From Leucobacter viscericola (GTDB lineage: Bacteria > Actinomycetota > Actinomycetes > Actinomycetales > Microbacteriaceae): a stretch of 64,000 nt of DNA. The stretch covers positions 2,790,001 through 2,854,000 of the forward strand of contig NZ_CP049863.1 of the NCBI RefSeq assembly GCF_011299575.1, written 5' to 3'. The first letter of the stretch is position 1. Each line of letters starts with the position of its first letter. A model generated the notes under the pieces. It worked only from the letters and a program-made list of their open reading frames with translations, was not told where the DNA came from and did no database searches. This document shows positions 50,109-59,600 of the stretch, in pieces. Both the position numbers and the translations under genes were made by a program.

Positions 50109-50155
50109 CGATCCCGAGCGAGTCAAAACCATTGGTTTTAATTCGCTCGGGATCG
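50109..50155. terminator. Hairpin after the repeat protein gene
   Basis: CGATCCCGAGCGA (50109-50121) pairs with TCGCTCGGGATCG (50143-50155), and inner CAAAACCA / TTGGTTTTA also pair. It begins 24 bases after the stop codon; no T run follows. Confidence 0.65.
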
Positions 50156-50335
50156 CCCAGCCCGCAGGAGACACAGTCCCTCGCAACGAGTGAGTGCGCT
50201 ATGGCTGCGAGGGGCTCATTTTTGTTTGGAAAATCTTTGCCAGTAGGGGCGCCTGAGGGCGGTGAACTGGCTTTTTGTCTTCGCTTAACGCCTGGAAGTT
50301 GGCGCAGACATCTTGCTTTACCTTGGGGGGGTAGC

Positions 50336-52993
50336 ATGTCTTTAACTTCGCGCAAGAGAGGTAATAGTTTACTTTTTCGAGAGGAGTCGAGGAACGCGGT
50401 TGCGCTCATTCAAGATGCGGTCTCAGTCCATATTTCTGGAGTGACCGGTGGAAGCGCAAAGGCTCAGCAAGAGATCGTAGCTCAGCTTTCTCCACTGGGT
50501 TACGCGGTGTTCGGGATTAGGTGTTCAGCCTCTATTAGTAACGCGCCGCTCGCCGCATTCCGGCTTTCTGAGCTCTGGCAGAATCTCCGTCTGCCCGATT
50601 CGCCCTCTATGTCTCAGGTCGTGCAGCGACTATGCGAGGCTGTTCTGAGCCAACCGCGAGCCGTGCTTGTTGTGGAAAATCTTGACAACATCGATGCCGC
50701 GAGTTGGGCGGTCGTTGATGAGGTCTATTCGCGTACCAGGACGCCTCTCCTGACTTCCGGCGTTAGCATCACCCGATCCCAAGTGCGTGGCAAGAGAGCC
50801 ATCTCTGACGTTGCGTGGCCCTGGGCAGAGGTTGCGCTAGACTCCCTCTCGTTCCAGGGGGTAGATACCCTCGCCGCCGAGATACTCCGGGGCCCGCCGT
50901 CGCACGAGGTTGTGCGGCAGGCGTACGCGGAGACTCAGGGCCATTTTGACCTGGTGCGCGCGGTGCTTGATGCGGGTAGCCGAGCCGGTGCGTTTGTGAA
51001 GCGCGGTGAAGAATGGCGCCTCAACGGTGATCTTTTCAATCCTCAACTGGCGGGATACATTGAGACGTACCTTTCCGCAAAACCGTCGCATCTGCGCGAG
51101 CCGCTTGAGGTGTTATCGCTATTTCAACATGTGAAACTGTCGGAGTTTGGCACAAGGTACTCAGCGGATATCGTTCAGCAGCTTGAACAAGAAAAACTGG
51201 TGATCTCCGAGGAGTCCGACGGTTCTCAGTTTCTTGAGGCCTCGCCACCCGTCGTCGCAAATCACTTACGGTCTACCATTTCGTCGGAGCGGGCAAGGGA
51301 AATACTCTCTTGGTTTGCGGATACCTTGGAAGACGCCGACGGTGAATCACTCGACCACGCTATTGATGAATCGAGCATAGAACTCGAAGGATCGGCGTGG
51401 CCGAGATCACACGCGGTGCTCAGACGTTCGCGGTTACTCGATGTAGCGCTGGCGGAAAAGATGCGGATGAAGTGGCGCTCTGACTATGAGAGCGAAAAGC
51501 GTGAATGGACAGCAAACCCCTCCCTTGAGACCGGTCTGCCTCTTCTGCGTAAGCTTGTCGTTTGGGAAAATGCGCCGGGTGAAACTGAGGAACTTCTTGC
51601 TCGACTCTCGAGGGTTACGGGTACGTCTGCTGCCGCGGCGGAAGCTGCGAGCTTGCAACTTGAAATTCAATCAACCCGAAATGGGCCTGAACGATTGGAC
51701 GAGTTGGCGCTAGAACTGGCGGATCGATTCCCCCAGTATGCGTATGCGTTTGAGGGGCAGAGTATCTTCCTTGCCTCCATGTTTTCCTCGGCTGAAGAAG
51801 TTGCGCAGATTAGTGATTCTCTGATGCCGGCTTCCGACGGAGGAAGCGGGGTTGTCGAGGCATTCCGTGAGGCAATCGCCGGTATGGAAGATCCAGACGC
51901 TCTCGAGAGTTTGTTGCCCATCAAAGCCACAAAACGGCTGGCTCCGTTTCTCAGGCAGTCGCTGCGTACTCGATATTTGACGGTGAACCTGGGGATGCTG
52001 GCGCAGGGTCGCATCGTCGAAATGACAGGTTCAGTTTTGGATCAGCTCGAAGAAGCACTCGCGGCCGAAGATTATCGACTCATTGTGCAGCACTCCTACT
52101 TCGCCGCGCTCGGGCTTTATCTGATGGGGCAGTTCGAAAATGCTGCCCTCGTGAGCGATGCTGTTTTTGCCAGCGAGCCGCCGATCTCTGTTCAGCGGTA
52201 CTACTACGCGGCGCTGTTGCTGCTCAACGCGCTCATTTCCTATCGAAGCGGATCGGGTTTGGTGGCCCTGCGTTTTATCGATCATTTCACATCGCTGCAG
52301 ATTCGTGATTCTGCCATTCCTGGCGCGACAGCTGAGATTGGGGTCGCGATCCAGGCGCTTCAAAGACGCGATACCGAAACAGCGATAGAGGCGTTGGGGG
52401 TTGGACTGGGCAGGTGCCTTGCGAACGGATGGGTGCTCGCGGCCTTCTATCTTTCGGTAGTGGCGACGCAGCTTGGTATCGGAGCTCCGCTGCGCGAGCG
52501 CGTCGACTCGTTAGGTTTGCGTGCGCAGTTAACTCCTCGCCTTATGGCGCTGCTAGACATGTGTTTGAGTTTTCACGACTCTGAGCCTCGCGCCACCGAA
52601 AAACTCGCTGAGCTGTTTTTGGGGTGGGACGATCCGTATTTTGCGGCCGTGTGTCTAGAGAGCGCAACTCAGCGCTGGTTGCTGCGAAGTGACTTCGAGA
52701 ACGCGGCTCTCACGGAAGCGCGTCGTAATCGTTTGGCGCTGGGGCCAATATCCAGTCCGGTCGATTGGGTCGACCAGCCGCTGGGTGTTGAGTTTGTGTT
52801 GACCCCTCGTGAGGAGGAACTCGCACTACATGCAACGCTCGGCACTCAAGAGATAGCGCGCAAGTTTTCATTGAGCCCTCGAACGGTTGAAAACCATCTG
52901 CACAGGGCCATGAAGAAACTGAACATCACGGACCGTAGAGAGCTGAGAAACAGAATGATTGCATTGCGGGCGCACAAGAGCGGAACACCCTAG
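50336..52993 (+). CDS. Large LuxR-type (LAL-like) transcriptional regulator
   Basis: About 885 residues from ATG 50336, which has a run of seven G residues (50325-50331) as its binding site. The open frame runs further up without support. The N-terminal domain has a degenerate P-loop (SGVTGGSAKAQQEI, about 36-49) and a Walker B-like AVLVVENLDNID (about 107-118), so ATP binding is uncertain. A long middle region (about 250-780) is helical and repeat-like. The C-terminal helix-turn-helix is a LuxR type: TPREEELALHATLGTQEIARKFSLSPRTVENHLHRAMKKLNI (described by position: about 819-860). It sits between the giant surface genes and is the only regulator there, so it may read the TACTCA arrays. Confidence 0.82.
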   Translation: MSLTSRKRGNSLLFREESRNAVALIQDAVSVHISGVTGGSAKAQQEIVAQLSPLGYAVFGIRCSASISNAPLAAFRLSELWQNLRLPDSPSMSQVVQRLCEAVLSQPRAVLVVENLDNIDAASWAVVDEVYSRTRTPLLTSGVSITRSQVRGKRAISDVAWPWAEVALDSLSFQGVDTLAAEILRGPPSHEVVRQAYAETQGHFDLVRAVLDAGSRAGAFVKRGEEWRLNGDLFNPQLAGYIETYLSAKPSHLREPLEVLSLFQHVKLSEFGTRYSADIVQQLEQEKLVISEESDGSQFLEASPPVVANHLRSTISSERAREILSWFADTLEDADGESLDHAIDESSIELEGSAWPRSHAVLRRSRLLDVALAEKMRMKWRSDYESEKREWTANPSLETGLPLLRKLVVWENAPGETEELLARLSRVTGTSAAAAEAASLQLEIQSTRNGPERLDELALELADRFPQYAYAFEGQSIFLASMFSSAEEVAQISDSLMPASDGGSGVVEAFREAIAGMEDPDALESLLPIKATKRLAPFLRQSLRTRYLTVNLGMLAQGRIVEMTGSVLDQLEEALAAEDYRLIVQHSYFAALGLYLMGQFENAALVSDAVFASEPPISVQRYYYAALLLLNALISYRSGSGLVALRFIDHFTSLQIRDSAIPGATAEIGVAIQALQRRDTETAIEALGVGLGRCLANGWVLAAFYLSVVATQLGIGAPLRERVDSLGLRAQLTPRLMALLDMCLSFHDSEPRATEKLAELFLGWDDPYFAAVCLESATQRWLLRSDFENAALTEARRNRLALGPISSPVDWVDQPLGVEFVLTPREEELALHATLGTQEIARKFSLSPRTVENHLHRAMKKLNITDRRELRNRMIALRAHKSGTP

Positions 52994-53003
52994 TTCTCTA
53001 AGT

Positions 53004-53069
53004 GTGGCCGAGGAAAGCCGTCTCGAGATAACTGAGGAAGTCAGGATCAAGGCGGCTTTCTTCGGCCAC
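53004..53069. terminator. Inverted repeat between convergent regulator and surface genes
   Basis: GTGGCCGAGGAAAGCCG (53004-53020) pairs, with one bulged base, with CGGCTTTCTTCGGCCAC (53053-53069). The arms frame a 32-base loop. It lies between the ends of two converging genes. Confidence 0.7.
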
Positions 53070-53077
53070 AAGGGTGT

Positions 53078-56014
53078 TTAAGCCCGGTAGTTTGTCACCA
53101 GGCGATACAAGAACGCAGACATCGCTTCTCGAGACAGATCTTCTTTCGGGCGATACTCGCGACCTGACGGGGTCTTGTTTCCGGTTGTGAGCTTCTCGCT
53201 GTACATCCAGGAGATCTCTTTATAGAAATTCATCCCTGGTTTCATGTCCGTTAGCGGAGACACCTTGGGGGCTTGGTACCCGGCGGGGCTTTCAAGGCGG
53301 TAAATGAAGGCGGCCATCGCCTCTCGAGTGAGTGTTCCACCCGGGCGGAAGGTCGGTTTCCCGTGTGCTTCACGGTACCCAGTTGATAGGCCCTCCTTGT
53401 ACATCCAAGTGATTTCTTTGTAGAAGGAATCGCCGGGGTGCACATCAGCGAATGGTGATTCTTTCGGCGCTTTGTAGTCTTTGGGAGCCTCGAGGCGATA
53501 GATGAAGGCCGCCATCGCAGCGCGCTGGAGGTTGTCACTCGGACGATAGAGCGACTTTCCGATTGCCTGTCGCCAGCCAGTTGAATAATTCATGCACTCC
53601 ATCCAGTCGATCTCTGTATAGAACTTGTGCGACAGGGGTGTGTCAGCAAAGACCGGAACGCGGCGCGGTTCCATACATTTCTGGGGCAGATCGCTCCCTT
53701 CGGCCACGACAGAAACACGGGGCGATTCAAAACCGTTTTGATCCACGGCTGAAACGCTCAAGCGTTCCCCTTTCGAGACTGCGGGGCGAGCGGGCAGCTT
53801 TATCGAATACGTGCCATCGTTGCCTACTGAACCACGCGCAATTTCTTTGCCGGCTGAGTTTCTAATAATCACGGTGTACCCCTTTGAGCTCTTGCCGCTC
53901 ACCATCGTGTTGTTGGCAGATTTCACCGTTGGGGCGAGTACCTGTATAAATTCGACCGACTTTGTGGAGGTCGAGGCTGATCCTCCGAGATCCACGGACA
54001 CATTTGCGGTGCCTCCGATGGTCGACGAGACCTTCGCGGCGTAGCGGCCGTTGCCGAGAGAAATGACGGGGGTCATCGTACCGAGGTCGGTACGAATGTG
54101 GAGCTGGCTAGCTGCAGCTGAATCGGTCACGGTGTTTCCGAATGTGTCCTTCAGCGTCATGGTAGCGGTCGCTGTGGCGGCGCCGTTCGCGTGAACAATC
54201 TCTCGATCGAGGGTGAGGGTAGAGGCCGACTTCTGGAGATCTACTGCGCCTGGAAGGAACATGATCTGAGCCTTGGAAGGGGAAGTAACACCGTTGACCG
54301 AAAACTTTACTGTTGCTGATCCTGATGTAGTTGAGGACCACATTGCGGAGTAGGTGCCATCGCCTCGGTCAACAACGTTGCTTAGACTGCCAAAATCGGG
54401 AGTGAGCACTACGTTTGCGCCGCCAGTCAGCATTGCGTTGTTGTTGCCTTCACGGGTCTTGACCGTGATCGTCGAAGTCGACACACCATCAGCGGTTACC
54501 GACACGGGTGACGCTGAAATTGTTGAAGTGCTTGCGACCGGAATTTGACCGACCGTGAGCGTTGTTGTGACTAGGTTGTTCGAGATGTCCGAGTCGATGA
54601 CCGCACCATTCTTCTGAACCGCGGCCGAAGCGGGGTCGAGGGTGTTGTCAGCGAAGTTGGTTGGGATGACCGCGATCACCGGATACTCACCGGAGTAGAC
54701 ACCGGTCTTGACCTTCCCGGAAACCGTGACGGTTACGCTACTTCCCTTGGGGCCGTACCAGTCAGTTAGTACGACGGGACTCGACTCTCCGGGCGTGCCG
54801 CATGTCGCGCCGCCATCTGCCGTGCACGACCAAGACACCTGCTCCAAGATTGAGTTACGCAAATCGAGGTACACCCGGGCGACGCCATCAGGGGGACTGC
54901 CGATCGTGGTGGGACCGAGGTTTGTGGCCGTGTAGCTGAGCTGCACTGCGTCACCCGGGTTGAGCGCAGGGGGCTCGCCCTGGCCCGTATTTCCGACTAA
55001 ACCGCCGGTGAGAGCCAGGTCGGTGAGAGCAGAGATCTGAATGTTTCTAATGTCTTGGTAGAGACCTGGACGATGCGCGGCCGCCGAAGTGCTGGCGGAA
55101 AAGCCGAGTTTTAGTGTTGCGGGAGTAACCGCGGCTACGTTTGTGTTCAGCACTTCGGTGAACTCGCCAACGGACTGGTTCTTGCTTGGTGAACTGGCTA
55201 GTGACACTGACACGCTCGCTCCGTTTTGAACGGGAGTGACCGTCATGCGAACTCGCTTGTAGGGGCCGTCAGATTGTGCCGGATCACCTTCGTCGTCAGA
55301 GGTTCTGAGGTCTTCTGTCGGGTATGAGGCGAGCAGGGGATACTGAGAGAGGTTGCACTCACGGTTACCCGGGCCGCGCATAAAGACGCCTGGCACAATT
55401 GCTTCACCGTTTCCGGAAAGCGGGCAGAGGGTCTGGCTGCCCGTGACCGAACGATTGAACCATCCAGCGGCGTCCAGGCCAACGCCCAGGTATCCACCCT
55501 TAACTCCTGAGTTTTTCGACGCGTCGTTCGAAGCGTACCCCAGGCCCATCCCGGTGCCCCCGGATGTGACTTCTTGGTTGCCGTCTACGAGGTAGAACGT
55601 GAGGCCGTCGCCCGCATCGGCCGCACCCGTCATGCGATAGTCGAACTCTGCAGCAAATCCAGTGGTCGAAGGGAAGGCTGAGTCTTTGAGCAGGTTTGTT
55701 GAAATCTGGGTGGCGTTTGAAGTGAGGCGCGTCCATCCGTCGCTCGTGAACTTTCCGCTTTCAGGGTCTGATCCTGAAAGGCTCCAAAGACTATTCACGG
55801 TGCCCTCTGGGCCAGCGCCGGGATCCACGATCGGGAAGGTTTCTGAAGCCATCGCAGGAGTCGAGAACAGGGTGCTTGCAATCGCAATGAAAACTGCCGA
55901 TGCGAGAGCGCGTTTGCCAAAGCCTGAGGCAGCTCTGACGCTTCGTTGAGAACCCACCTTCGCTCTCTCCCGGTTGAAGTTTCTGTCCGTCCGTTCGTGT
56001 TCTGCGGCAAACAT
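53078..56014 (-). CDS. Lectin / Ig-like surface protein with SLH-like C-terminus
   Basis: About 978 residues from ATG 56014. AAAAGGAAC lies ahead; the frame extends 27 codons upstream without a better site. Basic N-terminus then signal peptide to about 60 (STPAMASE). About 65-275 resembles a bacterial L-type (legume) lectin domain (GFAAEFDYRMTGAADAGDGL, GGYLGVGLDAAG). About 330-440 is a DUF11-like region with a Cys pair. Two invasin-type Big-1/Ig domains (about 475-570, 575-680) and an Ig-like OmpA-type module (about 685-755) follow. Three SLH-like repeats end the protein (about 765-978). It is divergent from the phase-variable gene. Confidence 0.85.
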   Translation of the reverse strand: MFAAEHERTDRNFNRERAKVGSQRSVRAASGFGKRALASAVFIAIASTLFSTPAMASETFPIVDPGAGPEGTVNSLWSLSGSDPESGKFTSDGWTRLTSNATQISTNLLKDSAFPSTTGFAAEFDYRMTGAADAGDGLTFYLVDGNQEVTSGGTGMGLGYASNDASKNSGVKGGYLGVGLDAAGWFNRSVTGSQTLCPLSGNGEAIVPGVFMRGPGNRECNLSQYPLLASYPTEDLRTSDDEGDPAQSDGPYKRVRMTVTPVQNGASVSVSLASSPSKNQSVGEFTEVLNTNVAAVTPATLKLGFSASTSAAAHRPGLYQDIRNIQISALTDLALTGGLVGNTGQGEPPALNPGDAVQLSYTATNLGPTTIGSPPDGVARVYLDLRNSILEQVSWSCTADGGATCGTPGESSPVVLTDWYGPKGSSVTVTVSGKVKTGVYSGEYPVIAVIPTNFADNTLDPASAAVQKNGAVIDSDISNNLVTTTLTVGQIPVASTSTISASPVSVTADGVSTSTITVKTREGNNNAMLTGGANVVLTPDFGSLSNVVDRGDGTYSAMWSSTTSGSATVKFSVNGVTSPSKAQIMFLPGAVDLQKSASTLTLDREIVHANGAATATATMTLKDTFGNTVTDSAAASQLHIRTDLGTMTPVISLGNGRYAAKVSSTIGGTANVSVDLGGSASTSTKSVEFIQVLAPTVKSANNTMVSGKSSKGYTVIIRNSAGKEIARGSVGNDGTYSIKLPARPAVSKGERLSVSAVDQNGFESPRVSVVAEGSDLPQKCMEPRRVPVFADTPLSHKFYTEIDWMECMNYSTGWRQAIGKSLYRPSDNLQRAAMAAFIYRLEAPKDYKAPKESPFADVHPGDSFYKEITWMYKEGLSTGYREAHGKPTFRPGGTLTREAMAAFIYRLESPAGYQAPKVSPLTDMKPGMNFYKEISWMYSEKLTTGNKTPSGREYRPKEDLSREAMSAFLYRLVTNYRA

Positions 56015-56699
56015 CAAGATATGTTCCTTTTGGTTTCTAGGCCGGTCTTGTGGCGAGGAGGGCCTTCGCGCGGGCGAAGAGCCACTGCCTAGCATTTACT
56101 CACGCAGCGGGCGGCATCATATGCCTGCTGAGTAGCCTTCGAGTTCTTACCTGGCAGGAGAATTTCGCATCAGGGTGGCACGTGCAGATCGCTGCTGCCG
56201 CGGTGTGAGCCTGTTGGGACACGATTTCTGGATCAAGTGAGATTGATGCTTGGCCGGGATGCTGAAGGCGTGCGCAGGGTTTTGCAAATCTGAGTACCAA
56301 ACTCATGAGTTGAGTGGAATGCTCTTTCGGCTGAGTGAGAATGTTCGATTCGTTTGATGGACGTTGCCGGTATCCGATTTTCTTTGTGCGTTCAGATTTT
56401 GCTTTGTGGCTCGGAGAAGTTGCGTTTACTCAGATGGCCTTAGGCCGTACTCAACTTTCCTCTGGGTCGGTTGAGGGGTACTCAGTTTCAAGGTCACTGG
56501 TGTAGTCGAGGTGTTTCTTCGTGTTGTTCTTGGTGTGGCGAAGCTTTGCGGAGTCCTCTATGGGTGGGCTCTCGTTGTCGTTTCGCAGACGCCATCCTTT
56601 GCGAGGACCCCGGGTTTTCTGACCGAGGTTTCGTTTCGCGTCAGAGGAAACCCCGTGTCGAACCATTAACGCTAGTGAGTATTAAGGACAGCAAGATCA
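56015..56699. other. Divergent intergenic region with two sets of hexamer sites
   Basis: No credible gene; an open frame from 56471 crosses it but begins at TTG without a site and codes for a Cys/Trp-rich stretch unlike a protein. Minus-strand hexamers (TGAGTG 56332, TGAGTG 56311, TGAGTA 56291; distances 21 and 20) face the lectin-type gene. Plus-strand TACTCA sites (56427, 56448, 56479; 21 and 31) face the phase-variable gene. About 400 bases of the right half are duplicated at 61030-61478. Confidence 0.6.
56427..56484 (+). promoter_or_regulatory. Spaced TACTCA array upstream of the phase-variable gene
   Basis: TACTCAG 56427, TACTCAAC 56448 and TACTCAG 56479, distances 21 and 31 bp. Exactly the same distances occur in the duplicated region at 61210-61267 and upstream of the gene at 45354. 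The last site is 221 bases ahead of the start codon. Confidence 0.75.
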
Positions 56700-59600
56700 A
56701 TGAATTTGAAACGATTGGGAAGACGGCTCTCCGGGGCCTTAGCTCTGACCCTGCTGCTTTCGGGGGGGGGGGGGGGGGCTTATTAGGCCCTGTTTCCCCT
56801 GCGAGTGCGGTTGAGCCGGTACAGGCCGATGTCGGTAGTGTTCGGATGGCCGAGCCCACAACCGAGGTGAAAAACTGGCAGCCTGCTGGGCCCGGGAGGC
56901 AGGTCGGGAACTATATTGTCGCGGGACATACCTTTAAAGGCTACGTAACCCCGTATACCGATTACGGCAACACTCTGAGGCCCGGAAGCAACCAGGCTCT
57001 TGTGACGTCGCCATACCCGCCCCGCTCTCCTGATTCTGAGTTCGCTGCGCTATTCGAGAAAGTTGCCGCGACGCAACCTTCTCTGAAAATCGAGGTCCCG
57101 ACTTCTGGCAATACAGGGGTCGTGAAGCTGGTCAATTCCCTAGGCACCGGCTTGATGGCGGGCAAGTGTCTTGCTAGGGGGGCTCGTATTGCTCTTATTG
57201 AGGGTACCGCCACCTACGGAATCGATTTGAAGGATTGTAGTGATCCTGCCGTCGTCCAGGTCAAGAATGTTCCCCAGCATCGGTGCGCAATTACTGACAC
57301 TTGCCAACCGGAGCCTGCCGTAAATTCTAAGAAAACCTATAACTTTTTTGCACTTTATGATGTGCAGACGGGCTTGTACTTAGCGGCTACAACCGATACC
57401 CCAAGTTGGTATCTTCGCCAAACACTCAATGGCGGCGCTGACCTGGGCTACTTTTATGATGGTTACACTTCATCGGAGGCTCCAGTTGAGAAGGAGCTTT
57501 CGGTTTCGGTTGATAGGAATACTGCGAATAATACGTTCACGGTGAGTGGTGCGTGTGAACCGAATTCTGACGTGTTGGTGGTCGAGAAATCGAGTCCTGG
57601 TGTGGCGTTGTTCCCGAATGGGAAGTGTAGTCCGTCGGGTTCGTATGTGTCGCCCCAGATTGTGGGGAAGCCGGGTCAGGACACGGTGTATACGGTGACG
57701 CAGAAGACGCCGCGGGGGACGGTGACGTTGAAGGATGTGACGGTGCATTTTGATGCGGCACCGGTTGAGAAGGAACTCACGGTCACGGTGGAGAAGAACA
57801 CGTCGAACACGACGTTCGTGGTGAAGGGTGCGTGTGAACCAAATTCTGACCTGTGGGTGAATCTGAAGAACAACACGACTGATCAGTTGTTCCCGAATGG
57901 GAAGTGTAGTCCGTCGGGTTCGTATGTGTCGCCCCAGATTGCGGGGAAGCCGGGTCAGGACACGGTGTACACGGTGACGCAGAAGACGCCTGGGGGGACG
58001 GTGACGTTGAAGGATGTGACGGTGCATTTTGATGCGAACCCTGGCGGGACCACGAATGGTGGTGGGACGGTGGTGGACCGGCCTGACGAGGTGGGGTACA
58101 TCGTGAAGAGTGTGAGTAGTGGCAGCCCGCGTGAGGTGCGGGTGGGAGACACGGTGAAGTACGAGATTACGTTCGGGCAGGGTCGTGGTGACACGGACAC
58201 GCTCACGAACGTGAAGGTCTCTGACCAGCTTCCGTCTGGTCTGGAATTATCGAAGGTCGAGTTTCAGAGTTGGAGTCAGAACCCGGTGTTCAGTCAGGGA
58301 CCGAACCGGTTCAGTATCAGCGGGAACACGGTGACGGTTGCAGCGGATCGGATTCCGTTTGAGAACTCGCAGGGAAACACGTCGTTCCGGGTGGGAGTGA
58401 TCGTGACGGCCAAGGTCGTTGCCGCACCTGCTCAGGGGGATGTGTTTAAGAACACGGCAGTGGTGAAAGACTACCCAATGGGTATCGCGTGTACGCCGGC
58501 GTTTGCGGAGACTCGGTGCGCCACTGATGCGAGTGTGAAGTACCTTACGGGCGTGAATGGTGGCCCTGACGCAGGCATGAACGCGTCAGCATCCGCGAGC
58601 GCGTCAGCTCAGGCAGACAGTAACAAGAATGCTGCTGCGGTGGGGGCTGCGCAGGGTGCTGCTGACTCGACAGGCAACCCGGATAGTGGAAAGTCTGCTG
58701 CGGCGAACCATGATGCGACCGCTGCTGCCGCGTCTGCGGGGAACACGCAAGCGTCCGCGAACACGACCGGTAACACGTCCGCGGTAGGGGCCGCGCAGGG
58801 TGCCGCGGTCGGTACGCACTCCTCGACGGCGAATAGTTCCGCGAACACGAAGGGCACAACGGCTGCGAACGCGGATGCGTCGGCGGCGTCGAAGGGTGCG
58901 TCGTCGGCTTCGGCTGACGCGTCAGGAACCGCGGCAGGAGGAGCGAACGCAGGATCCCAGGTCAACGGCGCCGCGAACGGTGGCATGAACGCATCCGCAT
59001 CAGCTTCCGCGTCAGCTCAAGCGGACAGTAACAAGAATGCTGCTGCGGTGGGGGCTGCGCAGGGTGCTGCAGACTCGACAGGCAACCCGGATAGTGGAAA
59101 GTCTGCTGCGGCAAACCATGACGCGACCGCCGCTGCCGCGTCCGCTGGGAACACGCAAGCGTCAACGAACACGACCGGTAACACGTCCGCGGTAGGTGCG
59201 GCGCAGGGTGCTGCGGTGGGTACGCAGAACTCGACGGCGAATAGTTCCGCGAACACGAAGGGAACTGCTGCTGCGAACGCGGATGCGTCGGCGGCGTCGA
59301 AGGGTGCGTCGTCGGCTTCGGCTGACGCGTCAGGGACCGCGGCGGGTGGTGCGAACGCGGGCGCTCAGGTTAACGGTGCTGCGAACGGTGGCATGAACGC
59401 GTCAGCATCAGCAAGCGCGTCTGCCCAGGCGGACAGCAATAAGAATGCTGCTGCGGTGGGGGCTGCGCAGGGTGCTGCAGACTCGACGGGTAACCCGGAT
59501 AGTGGGAAGTCTGCTGCGGCGAACCATGACGCGACCGCTGCTGCCGCATCCGCCGGGAACACGCAAGCGTCCGCGAACGCGACCGGTTCTACGACCGCGG

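Noticed and set aside
56471..56699. Upstream extension of the giant gene from TTG 56471 (in the frame of the body)
   Set aside because: It starts at TTG without a ribosome binding site inside the TACTCA array, codes for a Cys/Trp-rich non-secretory segment, and is not preserved in the duplicated leader. The conserved ATG with a signal peptide is at 56700 in the other frame.
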